From Deltaproteobacteria bacterium (GTDB lineage: Bacteria > Myxococcota_A > UBA796 > UBA2385): a stretch of 56,666 nucleotides of DNA. Of the stretch, positions 1 to 9,722 are shown one piece after another. The notes under the pieces are model-generated. The model did no database searches, was not told where the DNA came from, and saw only the letters and a list, made by a program, of their open reading frames with translations. Numbering within the stretch: the first letter of the stretch is position 1; the number at the start of each line of letters is the position of its first letter. The translations under genes and the position numbers were made by a program. Where the stretch lies: contig JAGYJW010000043.1 in assembly GCA_018401435.1 (NCBI GenBank), positions 1 through 56,666 of the forward strand, read 5' to 3'.

Positions 1-707
1 CCTTTCTGGAGGGCGTGCCCTGCAGCATCCACGGGGTCGTCTTCGACGATGCCGTGCTCGCTTTGCGCCCCATGGAGATGGTGGTGCTGCGAGGCGCCGA
101 GGGCCAGCTGCGCTACTCCCGGGCGGCCAGCTTCTGGGACCCCTCGGCCGAGGACCGCGCGGCCATGCGCGAGGTGGCCCGCAAGGTCGGACGGCACCTG
201 CGCCAGACGGTGGGCTACCGCGGCGTCTTCACCGTGGATGGCATCCTCACGGTGGACGGCTTCCGCCCCACCGAGCTCAACCCCCGCTATGGCGCCGCTT
301 TGGCCGTGATGCTGCGGCGCGCACCCGAATTGCACCCCTACCTGCTGCATTGTTGTATCGCCGATGGCCTGGACCTCGACCTGGATCCCGCCGCCCTGGA
401 GGCCCTGATCCTGGAGCTGGCCGATCGCGATCGGTCGGGGGGCGGCATGGCCGGAATCGCGCGCAGGGTCACCGAAGAGCAGCACGCTGACTTCGTTCTG
501 GACGAGGGTAGCTGGCGGCTGGCCACCGATGGTGAGCCCGCGCAGGCCATCGCGCGGCTGGGTCCAGCCCCCTTTGGCGGCATGGTCTTTGTCGAGCTGG
601 TGCCCGAAGCCACGCCGGAGGGGCCCCCGGCGGCCCCGCGCATCGGTCCGACGGGTCTGCGTGAGCGCGCCGCGGTTGAGTTCTACAACCGCGTGAGCAA
701 TGGGTAG
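1..707 (+). CDS. ATP-grasp domain protein, C-terminal part (cut by window edge)
   Basis: The frame is open from base 3 and reads FLEGVPCSIHGVVF at the edge, so the start lies outside the window. FLEGVPCSIHG followed by a segment ending TELNPRYG is the late part of an ATP-grasp fold: Glu and Asn of ELNPR normally bind the Mg-ATP pair and the Arg contacts phosphate. About 235 residues are present, ending in a tail with no recognisable domain. ATP-grasp enzymes join a carboxylate to an amine or thiol through an acyl-phosphate; the substrate here cannot be told. It converges on the minus-strand gene that follows. Confidence 0.7.
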   Translation, partial: FLEGVPCSIHGVVFDDAVLALRPMEMVVLRGAEGQLRYSRAASFWDPSAEDRAAMREVARKVGRHLRQTVGYRGVFTVDGILTVDGFRPTELNPRYGAALAVMLRRAPELHPYLLHCCIADGLDLDLDPAALEALILELADRDRSGGGMAGIARRVTEEQHADFVLDEGSWRLATDGEPAQAIARLGPAPFGGMVFVELVPEATPEGPPAAPRIGPTGLRERAAVEFYNRVSNG

Positions 708-3180
708 ACCTTGATCATCGGTGATTTGAGCCATCACCTCTCCCGAGGGAAGGGTCTCGACCGACAGGCGTCGCGCGCCCGGCCCCGCAGCTTCGACCAG
801 GCGCACCTGGGCCGCCGAACGGCCGGACTGCTCGCCCGGCCCCCGCGCCCACAGCTCGATCGGGCCGCCGGCCAGACCCGCCGGAATCACTGGCACGGCA
901 AGCTCGCCCACCACCGCACCCCGAGCGTCCGCCTGCAGCGTGATCGGGCTGCCATCCACCCCCCGGGCCTTCAGCCAGAGCGTCCAGGTGCCCGCCACTG
1001 GCTGTCCCGCTTTGCGCCCCACCAGGCGGAAGCCCAGGCGGTCGCCCGAGGCCACCGCCGGCCGGTCCAGATCCACCACCCGCTCCAAGGCGTCCTCTGC
1101 CTCGGCCACCGACCAGCTGAGATCGACCAGCGAGGGCCCGCCTGTGCCCAGGGCCAGCACCCGGGCCTGGCCCTCGGGCACCTTCAAGCGCGCCACCCCG
1201 CCGCGGTCCGCCTTCACCTCGATCACCCGGTCGCCGGCGGCCACCAGCACCCGGGCGCCGGGGTCGGGGCGATCTCCATCCAACACGCCCACGACCAGAT
1301 CCTCCCCCACCCCGCGGGCGATCACCCGGCCGTTGCCCGAGCGCAGCACCACCTGGGCCTGTTCGCCGGGCGTGGCCGCCGTGAGCGCGTAGAGCCCCGG
1401 CGCGGGCAGCTTCACCGGTAGCTCCACCACGCGGTCCACTCCGGGCTGACCAGGGTCCAGGCGGGCGGTCCACTCGCGGTCGGGGGCGATGACCGCGACA
1501 TCGAGATCGGGCAGGTCCCAGGCGGTCCCGCCCGACCGCAGCAGGGCCTCGGGGTCGATGCGGTGCAGGCGCAGCGTGAGCTCGTCGATATTGCGAAGAT
1601 GAAGCTGTACTGCCGACTCACGCCGTGAGCCAACCGCGCCCGACACCAAGGCCGAATCGGGGCCGGGTGGGGTGCCCGCCTCCAGGGACAGGCTGGGGAG
1701 CTGGCGCAGGACCAGCTCATTGCGGGCGGCCTCGGCCTGGGGGCCGGCGCCGCGTCCCAGGCCCTGCAGCCAGGCCAGGGCGGCCTCTCCGCCGTCCGCT
1801 GCGGCCCGCAAGGCGAAGAGGGAGGCCACGCTATCCGCCACCGCCTCGCCCCGGGCGGCCAGGGCCTCGAAGCGCTGCCGTGCGCCCGCGTTGTCGCCGG
1901 CCTGCCGGGTGGCCTCCGCCGCCTCCCAAGCCACCCGGGACCGCTGGGCGGCGCCGGGGTGCTCCGGCCAGGTAGGCGTCGTAGCGGCCGCTGGGCGTCA
2001 CGGCGGGGTCTCCGGCCCGCAAAGGGCCGCGCGGGGGGGCAGCCAGGGCGGCCTCCAGCAGCGCGCTCTCGGCCTGCGCTCGCAGGGGGCTGGCGGGGAA
2101 GCGACGCACCAGCTCCTTCAGGCGCAGGACGGCGGCATCGGCGCCGAGCACGGGATCATCGGCGAGGCTGCGCTCCAGGCGGCCCAGGGTGAACAAGGCC
2201 CAGGCCGCGGCCTCGTCGTCGCCGGCCGCCAGGACCGCCAGGGGACCAAGCGCCCGCCCCGACTGCCCCGCGGCCTGAAGGCGCTCGGCGAGCTGCCGCT
2301 GCAGCGGCCGATCCGCAGGACGCAAGGCGGCGGCCACCTCCAGGGCGTCCAGGCCTGCCTGCAGGTCGATGGCGAGGGCACACTCGGCCCGGGCGCGGGC
2401 CAGCTCGCCCGGATCCACTCCGGCGGGAACGCGGGCCAGCAGCTCCAGACCGCGCGCTCCCCCCACCAGGCGGGCGGCCACCAGACGCGCGTCCACCTCT
2501 ACCGCCGGGTCCAGATCCTCGGCCAGCAGGCGTTCTTGGAGCACAGCCGCCACCGCATCGCCCAGGCCACCGCCGGGGTGTCCGGGGCGGGCGCGGCTGT
2601 CCAGCTCGCGAAGACCCGCCTCCAAGGCGAGGTTCAGGCGCCTCTCGGGCGGCAGGGTGAGGCCCAGGGCCAGCCTGTAGAGGGCCAGCTCGCGGGCGCG
2701 GGCGTCGGGGGGCTGGTCCCCATCGGGGGCCTCGGCCGCCCGCAGCTTGGCGATCAGCAGACCCAGGCGATCGGCAACGGCAGCATCCCGGCCCGGTCCC
2801 AGGCGGTCACCGCCCACCTCGGCATAGAGCGCAGCGGCGAGATCGAGCTCCCCCAAGGCGACGTGGGCGTCGGCCCGATCGAAGGCCGCCCGGGGACCGC
2901 AATCGGCGTCTTGGGGAACCTGGGCGAGCACCGCGATCGCGCCGCGCAGATCGCCCGCGCGGCGCAGGGCCGGACCCAGCACGCAGCGCAAGGCGGCGGC
3001 TTGAGCCGGATCCTGCGTCTCGGCGATCTTGCGCTGCAAACGCCGAACTGCGGCCTGTGCTCGGCCGGCGGCGAGATCGGCCAGAACGGCATCCCCCGCG
3101 ACTTCGGCGGGGTGCTCGGCGTTGGCGGCCGAAGCCGGCAGGGACAGGGCGAGGGTCAGCAGCAGCAGCGGCATGGGCAC
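708..3180 (-). pseudogene. TPR / alpha-2-macroglobulin-like secreted protein, frameshifted
   Basis: It starts at 3180 with a signal peptide (MPMPLLLLTLALSLPASA) followed by about 400 residues of helical repeats of TPR type (pairs such as GDLRGAIAVLAQVP and SPLRAQAESALLEAA). Near 1966 the frame breaks: YDAYLA is followed in the next frame by EHPGAAQRSRVAWEA, a clean continuation, so one base is extra. The second part contains RNIDELTLRLHRIDPEALL and a degenerate VDLDRPAVASGDRLGFRLVG, which resemble the N-terminal and MG2 regions of bacterial alpha-2-macroglobulins. No thioester region follows. The frame has no stop before it runs into the convergent ATP-grasp gene, so the 3' limit given is the end of that gene. 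Either a second shift is present or the gene is truncated. Confidence 0.55.
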
Positions 3181-3314
3181 TCCCGAGCACTCACCGACCC
3201 TATTCCCCGCGAAGGGTTCCCGCGCCGCGTGCCGCCTATGTGGCGCTCCGGTGCCATCTGGCCGCGGGAGGCCCAGGACCGGCTACATGGCGCGAAAGTG
3301 TGACCGGAGCACCC

Positions 3315-5143
3315 GTGAAGATCGACGAAGACGACGCCCAGCCCGATGGATTTCTCTCGCTGGGCCTCAACCCCTTGCTGGCAGAGGCCGTGGCCGCCCT
3401 GGGCTATGAAGAGCCCACCCCCATCCAGAAGGCCGCCATCCCGGTGCTTCTCGCCGGTCGGGACGTGCTGGGCCAGGCCGCAACCGGCACCGGCAAGACC
3501 GCCGCCTTCACCCTGCCCATGCTGCAGCGCCTCGCGGACCAGCCCGCCCGCCGCGCGCCCCGCGCCCTGATCGTCGTCCCCACCCGCGAGCTGGCCTTGC
3601 AAGTGGCGCGGGCCGTGCACCAGTACGGCAAGCCCTTTGGCACCCGGGTCGCCCCCATCTATGGCGGCGCCGACTTCGGGCCCCAGCTCAAGTCCCTGAC
3701 CCGCGGCGTGGACGTGGTCGTGGCCACCCCCGGCCGGGCGATCGACCACCTGCGTCGGGGCACCTTGCGCCTGGACGAGATCTCGATGGTGGTGCTCGAC
3801 GAGGCCGACGAGATGCTGGACATGGGCTTTCAGGAGGACATCGAGGTCCTGCTGGATGCCGTGCCCGAAGACCGCCAGATCGCGCTCTTTTCGGCCACCT
3901 TTCCCGACCGGCTGCAGGCCATCGCCAAGAAGACGATGCGTGACCCCCAGCAGATCACCGTCGCCCGCAAGGCCGCCACCGAAGACGGCCCCCGGGTGCG
4001 CCAGGTGGCCTGCGTGGTGCGCCGCGAAGACAAGGTCGCCGCGCTGATCCGCATCCTCGACCTGGAGGCCCCCGAGGCCGCCATCATCTTCTGCCGCACC
4101 CGCGGTGACGTGGACAGCCTGGCCGACACCCTGGCCGCCCGCGGCTACCGGGTGGAGGCCCTGCACGGCGGCTTCTCCCAGAGCCTGCGCGAGCGGGTGC
4201 TGGGCCGCCTGCGCGGGGGCGCCAACGACCTGCTCATCGCCACCGACGTGGCGGCCCGGGGCATCGATGTCGCCCACCTGACCCACGTCTTCAACTATGA
4301 CCTCCCCGGCTCGGCCGAACAATATGTGCACCGCATCGGGCGCACCGGTCGGGCCGGACGGTCGGGCATGGCGGTCTCGCTGATCACCCGCCGCGAACGC
4401 CGCTTCCTCTTCCAGATCTCGGACCACACCGGCACGCCCATCACCCTCCTGCCGGTGCCCCAGGTGGCCGATCTGCGGGAGCGCCAGCTGCAGCGGGTGC
4501 TGGACCAGACCAAGGAGACGCTGGACAACGGCGATCTCGAGCCCTGGATGGAGACCGCCCAGGCCCTGCTGTTGGACGAGGAGCCCGAGCGCATCGTGGC
4601 CGCCCTGCTGCGCATGCAGCATGAGCAGACCGCCCCCGACCTGGACGCGAGCGACGACAAGGACCTCAACGCCGGCGGCACCGACCGGGGCTTTGCGCGC
4701 CAGGACCACGGCGGCCCCCGCGGCAATGACGGCCACCGGCAGTTCGGCGGCCCCGCAGCGGCCACGACGGCCCCCGCGGCCACGATCAGCCCCCCCGCGG
4801 CAACGACGGCCCGCCCCGCGGCGACGCCCGCCCCGCGGCAACGACGGCCCGCCCCGCGGCAACGACGGCCCCGCCCGGCGGCCCACCCCCGCGACCCCAA
4901 CATCCAGTGGGCCCGCCTGGGTTCGGCATCGGCCGCGAGGCCAATGTGCGGCCGGGCGACCTGGTGGGCGCCATCACCGGCGAGACCGACCTTCGCGGCC
5001 CCGATATCGGCGCCATCCGCGTGCTGGGGCGCTTCAGCCTGGTGGACGTGAGGGCGGACGCCGCGGGCCATGTCATGGATCGCATGCGTGGCGCGATCAT
5101 CCGCGGCCGCCCGGTCAAGATCCGCGAAGATCGCGACTTCTGA
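3315..5143 (+). CDS. DEAD-box RNA helicase with DbpA-type RNA-binding domain (frameshifts near 3' end)
   Basis: ATP-dependent RNA helicase of the RhlE/CsdA group. The GTG start at 3315 follows GGAG by 5 nt. Motifs appear in order: Q motif (EEPTPIQ), motif I ATGTGKT around residues 57-63, DEAD around 161-164, SAT around 192, ATDVAARGID, and HRIGRTGR around 338. A flexible Gly/Arg/Asn/Asp linker follows, then a DbpA/CsdA-like RNA-binding domain (GIGREANVRPGDLVGAI to KIREDRDF) at the very end. The linker is out of frame in places, and the RNA-binding domain is one frame away from the core (switch near 4917-4920, between NIQWARLG and FGIGRE). The net change is one missing base; restored length would be 609 residues. 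It is divergent from the signal-peptide gene at 3180. Confidence 0.85.
4757..4885 (+). repeat. Short RG(N/H)DGP-type coding repeats in helicase linker
   Basis: This GC-rich stretch repeats a unit close to CCCCGCGGCAACGACGG. Read in the proper local frame it gives PRGND, SGHDGPRGHD and PPRGNDGPPRGND. The units fall in different frames along the stretch, so single-base indels separate them. It lies in the linker between the helicase core and the RNA-binding domain. RGG-like linkers in this family bind RNA nonspecifically. Confidence 0.6.
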
Positions 5144-5170
5144 TCGGGTTGCCGCGCTGCCGCGAAGGGC

Positions 5171-5557
5171 TCAGCCCCACAGCGCCAGCAGCGCGGCCAG
5201 CAGCATCACCGTATAGGTGAGGGCTGTGCCCAGAAAGCGACCTTTGGACGTGCCGCTTCGCCGGCTCAGGCCATAGGCGTGCCCCAGCCGGGCCAGCAGC
5301 AGCGCCAGGCCCAGAGCGCCGATCCACGGCTCACTCACGCCGCGAAGCTCGGCCACCAGCAAGGCCAGCAGGGTGAGGGGCACCCACTCCGCAAAGTTGG
5401 CGTGAACCCGCACCGCGCGGATCATGGCGGGCTGCGCTCCGTCCCCCAGGCCGATGCGCAGCTTCCAGCGCAGCCGCACCACATTCATGCCGAGCAGGAA
5501 GGCCAGCAGGGCCTGGGTCGCCACGGTCCAGGCCAGGGCGTCGCTGAGGGGGGTCAT
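5171..5557 (-). CDS. MAPEG family membrane protein
   Basis: 128 residues with four hydrophobic segments. The motif RVHANFAEWVPLTLLAL, followed by LLLARLGHAYGLS, is diagnostic of the bacterial MAPEG group (membrane-associated eicosanoid/glutathione metabolism proteins, YecN-like). Family members are trimeric inner-membrane proteins, some with glutathione transferase or peroxidase activity; the substrate of this one is unknown. It converges with the helicase gene 27 bp away, and a 95-bp divergent promoter region separates it from the next plus-strand gene. Confidence 0.85.
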   Translation of the reverse strand: MTPLSDALAWTVATQALLAFLLGMNVVRLRWKLRIGLGDGAQPAMIRAVRVHANFAEWVPLTLLALLVAELRGVSEPWIGALGLALLLARLGHAYGLSRRSGTSKGRFLGTALTYTVMLLAALLALWG

Positions 5558-5652
5558 GGCCGCGCTCCAATCCGAGGGCAGGGCAGCCTATCCGGCCGCC
5601 GCCTTGCGACCCGCCGCCCGGCGCGGCATCTTGCCGGCGACCCCGAGGCCCC

Positions 5653-6855
5653 GTGCCCGAAGCCATCCCGCCCCCACCGCCGCAGCCCACCGAAGACGAG
5701 ACCCGCCAGGCGGTGCGCTTTGTCTATGGGGTTGCTGCGGGCGCGCTGGCCTTCTTCTTGCTGGTGGCCGCCAGCTACGGCCCCCACAACCCACTGGTGG
5801 CCTATGGCCGCAATCTGCCGCCCAGCTGGGCCTTGTGGAAGGCCGAGCGCCTGAAGCCCGCCGCCCTGCGCCGCCACGAGGGCGGGCAGATCGCCTGGCT
5901 GGTAGGCTCCTCCATTCTTCGCGAGAGCTTCGACGAAGACGGTATCAACGAAGAGCTGGAGCGCCGGGGGTCCCCCTATCGGGTGCGCAAATTCGGCGTC
6001 TCTCGGGGGGCGGCTGGCGTGCTGGCGGGCCTGCTCGACGCCCTGCCCATCGAAGAGGGCGACCTCATCGTGCACAACGTCACCCAGGCCAATTTCCACC
6101 GGGGCTGGGTGTCTTGGACCGACCTGCCCCCCTACGTGATGATGTACACGGTGCCCGCCTCGGAATTCTGGCATGTGGACGGCTGGACCCTGGCCGACAA
6201 GCTGGAGCAGGCCTCGTCCTTGCCCTTTGGCTACTGGCAGTGGCACGAGGAGGTCATGGCCGGCGCCACCGATGTGCTGGAAGACACGATCTGGTGGTGG
6301 AAGCGCCCCAAGAAGACCGGGCCCCGCCACAACCTCCGCTTCCGCACCCTGGAGACCCGCCGGGGCTACCTCAACAAGAAGCGCGACGCGGGGCCCGAAG
6401 ACATCATCTACCTGCCGCCGGACTGCTGCGACTACAGCGACGCGCAGTTCAATATGCGCGGGGTGCGCCGCATGGAGGCCAAGGCCGCGGCAGTGGGCGC
6501 CACCCTGGCCCTGGTGCACCTGCCGCCCCGCCAGGAGTACGAGGCCCGCTTCGTGCATCGGGACGCAGCGCCGGCCTGGCTGGACTGGCGGGCTCGGACC
6601 ACAAACCTGAGCTACGCCCCCCGTCCGCCCGACGAGGACTTCTACGACTTCAAGCACCCCAACTACCGGGGGCGCGCGCTGTTGTCGGCCTGGCTGGTGG
6701 ACTGGCTGGAGGACGGGCGGCCCAAAGGCAGCCCCGCCAGCCTCAGCTGGCCCATTCCGGACTACAATCTTCCCGGTGTGCCCGTCCCCCCGGGTGCAGG
6801 GACCGGCAAGACGGGCGACCGCGCCGAAGACGACGACGAGGAGCAGAGCCCATGA
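5653..6855 (+). CDS. Membrane-anchored SGNH-hydrolase-like protein
   Basis: 400 residues, GTG start. A single N-terminal membrane segment (about residues 28-47, GVAAGALAFFLLVAAS) follows a proline-rich cytoplasmic tip. WLVGSSILRESFDEDGI resembles block I of SGNH/GDSL proteins, with Ser in a GSS context. DEDFYDFKHPNYRGRALLSAWL near residue 330 resembles block V, which holds the Asp and His. Families with this architecture include cell-envelope polysaccharide acetylation proteins and inactive relatives. The acidic C-terminal tail (EDDDEEQ) is unusual. The stop overlaps the start of the cupin gene by 4 bp (ATGA), so the two are probably translated together. The hydrolase assignment rests on two motifs only. 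Confidence 0.55.
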   Translation: MPEAIPPPPPQPTEDETRQAVRFVYGVAAGALAFFLLVAASYGPHNPLVAYGRNLPPSWALWKAERLKPAALRRHEGGQIAWLVGSSILRESFDEDGINEELERRGSPYRVRKFGVSRGAAGVLAGLLDALPIEEGDLIVHNVTQANFHRGWVSWTDLPPYVMMYTVPASEFWHVDGWTLADKLEQASSLPFGYWQWHEEVMAGATDVLEDTIWWWKRPKKTGPRHNLRFRTLETRRGYLNKKRDAGPEDIIYLPPDCCDYSDAQFNMRGVRRMEAKAAAVGATLALVHLPPRQEYEARFVHRDAAPAWLDWRARTTNLSYAPRPPDEDFYDFKHPNYRGRALLSAWLVDWLEDGRPKGSPASLSWPIPDYNLPGVPVPPGAGTGKTGDRAEDDDEEQSP

Positions 6856-7463
6856 CCCACCCCACCGCGCCCGACCTCGCGGGCAGCCTGTTGTCGCCCT
6901 GTGAGGCCCTGTCCCGCCGCGATCAGCTGGGTCTGAACGACCTGCGCGCCCTGGTCGAGGGCATCGACCTGAGCCCGGCGGAGCGCGCCCTGCTCGCCTT
7001 GCCCGACCCCGACCGCCCCTACGGCCGCCGCGTGATCCTCGCCACCCCCATGCTGGAGGTGATGGTGGCCACCTGGACCCGCGGGCAGCCCTGCGCCCCC
7101 CACGACCACGGCGGGGCGGTGGGCGCCGTCAAGGTGCTGCAGGGCCGGGCCCACCACCAGGTCTGGGGCATTGAAGGCGATGATCTGGCCGAACGACGCA
7201 GCCACGCCGTCCTGCCCGGGGACGTGCTCGCCTGTGGGCCGGACCTCATTCACTCCATGGCCGACGACGGGGCCGATCAGCCCCTGATGACGCTGCACGT
7301 CTACACCGCCAGCATCGACCACATGGTGGTCTACGAGCCCGAGGCCCGCCGCACCCATGTGGTGGAGGGCAGCTGCGGCGCCTGGGTGCCCCACGACCAG
7401 CCCGGCCTCATCCGCTTCAGCCGGGACGGCACCCTGCGTCGGGCGGCCCTGTTGCCGGCCTGA
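6852..7463 (+). CDS. Cysteine dioxygenase-like cupin protein
   Basis: 203 residues. The start is the ATG in the 4-bp ATGA overlap with the preceding gene. The first cupin motif reads PHDHGGAVGAVKVLQG (two His that would bind iron); the second is GDVLACGPDLIHSM (third His). This matches the cysteine dioxygenase / 3-mercaptopropionate dioxygenase group, non-haem iron enzymes that oxidise a thiol to a sulfinate with O2. Known bacterial members are about 200 residues, as here. Substrate choice between cysteine and mercaptopropionate cannot be read from these motifs. Confidence 0.75.
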   Translation: MTHPTAPDLAGSLLSPCEALSRRDQLGLNDLRALVEGIDLSPAERALLALPDPDRPYGRRVILATPMLEVMVATWTRGQPCAPHDHGGAVGAVKVLQGRAHHQVWGIEGDDLAERRSHAVLPGDVLACGPDLIHSMADDGADQPLMTLHVYTASIDHMVVYEPEARRTHVVEGSCGAWVPHDQPGLIRFSRDGTLRRAALLPA

Positions 7464-7581
7464 TCGGCCTCCCCATCCAGGCGACGGCCCTGCAACAATC
7501 CGGCGCTTCGGGTGGCGGGTGCGCCGGCTGCGGCGCTACCCATGCGGCGAGTGCACGCCGCCCGTCCTCCTGGGAGTTCCC

Positions 7582-8421
7582 ATGCGCCTGTCGACGCCCG
7601 CCCGCCTGGTCCCCCTCGCCCTGGTCTTCGCCGCCGCTTGCAGCGACTACCAGATCTCGGGCAAGGGCGAGGACAACCCCGGGAACGAAGACGACGACCC
7701 CATCTTCGGCGATGATGGCAGCGCAGATACCGACCCGCAGGACAGCGGCGACGCCGGCACCGACACCGGCACCACCGAACCCGCCGCCACCGAGCCCATC
7801 TACATCAACGAGGGCGACCGCCTGTGGTCCTGGGACCCCGAAGGCGAGCTGGTCGAGATCGGCGCCTTCACCGATGTCACCGCCATGACCGACATCGCCA
7901 TCGACCCCGATGGCGCCCTCTGGGGCTGCACCTTTGACAGCCTCTACCGGATCGACCCCCTGACCGCCCAGACCAGCTTCGTGGCCGCGCTGCCCGAGGC
8001 CCTGCACGGCCTGACCTTTGTATCGGATGGCCGCATGGTGGGTGCGGGCGCCGGCGTCTGGTTGGTCAATACCAGCACCGGCCGCTTCGAGCGCACCCTG
8101 GTCGAGCCCGGCACCTACACCACCTCCGGCGACATCGTGGGCCTGCCCGACGGGCTGCTCTACTGGACGGTGTGGGCCGTGGACCGCGGCGATCCGGACC
8201 GCCTGGTGGTGGTGGACCCCGACGGCGGCATGGGCATTCGCGGAGAGACCGAGGTCGATCGGGTCTTTGGCCTGGGCTACGCCTATGGCGACCTCTACGG
8301 CTTCACCGACGCGGGCGACTGGGTCGAGATCAACGCCAACCTCGGCGGCCTCACCCGCCAGGGGCCGCTGCCCGGCAATACCGGCTGGTGGGGCGCCACC
8401 ACCAACCCCGTCCGCTGGTAG
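7582..8421 (+). CDS. Lipoprotein with beta-propeller-like repeats
   Basis: 279 residues. The ATG at 7582 has GGGAG 6 nt upstream. The signal peptide ends in a lipobox (FAAAC), followed by a 45-residue Asp/Gly/Thr-rich spacer. The rest contains repeated units of the type DIAIDPDGALWGCTFDSLYRIDP and DIVGLPDGLLYWTVWAVD, as in SMP-30/NHL-like propellers. The predicted place is the outer or inner membrane surface. No catalytic residues are evident. It precedes the crotonase gene by 4 bp, so the two may share a transcript. Confidence 0.7.
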   Translation: MRLSTPARLVPLALVFAAACSDYQISGKGEDNPGNEDDDPIFGDDGSADTDPQDSGDAGTDTGTTEPAATEPIYINEGDRLWSWDPEGELVEIGAFTDVTAMTDIAIDPDGALWGCTFDSLYRIDPLTAQTSFVAALPEALHGLTFVSDGRMVGAGAGVWLVNTSTGRFERTLVEPGTYTTSGDIVGLPDGLLYWTVWAVDRGDPDRLVVVDPDGGMGIRGETEVDRVFGLGYAYGDLYGFTDAGDWVEINANLGGLTRQGPLPGNTGWWGATTNPVRW

Positions 8422-8425
8422 GCCC

Positions 8426-9235
8426 ATGACCGACGCCGGGGTCCGCTGCGTTGACGACGCCCAGCAGCCGCACCTGCGCTGGATCGTGCTGGATCGCCCC
8501 CAGGCCCGCAACGCCTGGACCGATGAGATGCTACAGGCCTTTGGGGCCGGGCTGGACGCCGCCGACGCCGATGCCAATGTGCGCGTGGTGGCAATCACGG
8601 GCGAAGGATCTGCATTTTCGGCCGGTGGCGATCTGAAGGCCATGCGGGATCGCTCGGGCATGTTCCAGGGCGAGGCCATGGAGCTGCGGGGGCGCTACCG
8701 ACGCGGCATCCAGGCCATCCCTCGCCGCCTCGCCCGCTTCGACAAGCCCGTCATCGCCGCCATCAACGGCCCGGCCATCGGCGCGGGCCTCGATCTCGCC
8801 TGCATGGCCGATCTGCGCATCGCCAGCGACCGGGCCTGCTTTGGCTCCACCTTCGTCAAGGTTGGCCTGATCCCCGGCGATGGCGGCGCCGCGCTGCTGG
8901 CGCGGGTGATCGGCCTGCCCCGGGCCCTGGACCTGGTGCTCACCGGCCGGATCATCCAGCCCGACGAGGCCCTGTCCATGGGCCTGGTCAACCGGGTGGT
9001 GGCCGCCGATGACCTCGAGGGCGCAACCCGCGACCTGGCGACGCTGCTGGCCAACAACCCGCCGATTTCGGTGCAGCTGGCCAAGAGCGCCGTCTACCGC
9101 AGCCAAGGGCTAGCCATCGAAGACGCCTTGGAGCTGGCCGCCACCTACCAGGCCCTCAGTCAGCTCACCGAAGACCACCAGGAGGGCGTGGCCGCCTTGC
9201 TGGAACGGCGGGATCCGCACTTTCAAGGCCGATGA
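8426..9235 (+). CDS. Enoyl-CoA hydratase/isomerase (crotonase) family protein
   Basis: 269 residues, full length for the family. The oxyanion-hole segments are AFSAGGDLKAM and NGPAIGAGLDLACMADLRIA; LIPGDGGAALLARVIG follows. Classical hydratases carry two catalytic Glu (rat Glu144 in GGGCE and Glu164 in GQPE). Here the first position is Asp (GAGLD) and the second is replaced within GSTFVKVG, while an Asp is present in GDGG. That pattern is common in crotonases that are isomerases or act on other acyl-CoAs, so simple enoyl-CoA hydratase activity is not assured. It probably takes part in acyl-CoA metabolism with the other lipid genes in the window. Confidence 0.85.
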   Translation: MTDAGVRCVDDAQQPHLRWIVLDRPQARNAWTDEMLQAFGAGLDAADADANVRVVAITGEGSAFSAGGDLKAMRDRSGMFQGEAMELRGRYRRGIQAIPRRLARFDKPVIAAINGPAIGAGLDLACMADLRIASDRACFGSTFVKVGLIPGDGGAALLARVIGLPRALDLVLTGRIIQPDEALSMGLVNRVVAADDLEGATRDLATLLANNPPISVQLAKSAVYRSQGLAIEDALELAATYQALSQLTEDHQEGVAALLERRDPHFQGR

Positions 9236-9248
9236 GCGCGGAGGCCGA

Positions 9249-9722
9249 TCAGGGGGCCGCAGGGGCACCGCAGGTCGCGCCGGCCAGGGAGCGGGCGTGC
9301 TGGCTGCGCACCTTTCGGGCGTCGGGCCCAAAGGTGGTGAGGATCACCCGGGTGCCCGCACAATCGAAGGCCAGGCCCACAAAGTGCGTGGTGCCGCCAT
9401 CGACCGTCCAGATCAAGGCCGGCTGACCGGCCGCCTTGCCGGGCTCGGGGCGGGCCCTGCCTTGCACCGCGCCCTCCAGGGCCTCCTCGACCAGGTCGAT
9501 CTCGTGCTGGGCCTCGGCTGCGAGGGGAGCGGTCGCGACAGACCAGGACAGCACCTGGTCCACATCGGCGGACTTGAAGCCAAGCAGCCCGTCTTCGGCC
9601 GAGCCCATCTTGCGGTCCGGGTCGCCGGGCACGGTGGGCACGGTGGCCGGCCCGGCCACCCGCGGGCTGAGGGGAGGAGCAGAGGCGCCGCAGGCCAACA
9701 GCAGGGTGAGGGTCGGCAACAT
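9249..9722 (-). CDS. Small lipoprotein of unknown function
   Basis: 157 residues starting at the ATG at 9722, which gives a compact signal peptide ending LLLACGAS (lipobox). An upstream in-frame start at 9770 would spoil the signal peptide. The mature part contains IWTVDGGTTHFVGLAFDCAGTRVILTTFGP and a second Cys near the C-terminus (GATCGAP), so one disulfide is possible. No family recognised. It converges with the crotonase gene, 13 bp apart. Confidence 0.6.
   Translation of the reverse strand: MLPTLTLLLACGASAPPLSPRVAGPATVPTVPGDPDRKMGSAEDGLLGFKSADVDQVLSWSVATAPLAAEAQHEIDLVEEALEGAVQGRARPEPGKAAGQPALIWTVDGGTTHFVGLAFDCAGTRVILTTFGPDARKVRSQHARSLAGATCGAPAAP

Noticed and set aside
715..1473. Long minus-strand frame of 252 codons, very Gly/Arg-rich
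   Set aside because: It overlaps the macroglobulin-like frame one base away. Its composition is the typical shadow of a GC-rich gene, and the alternative frame reads as proper protein.
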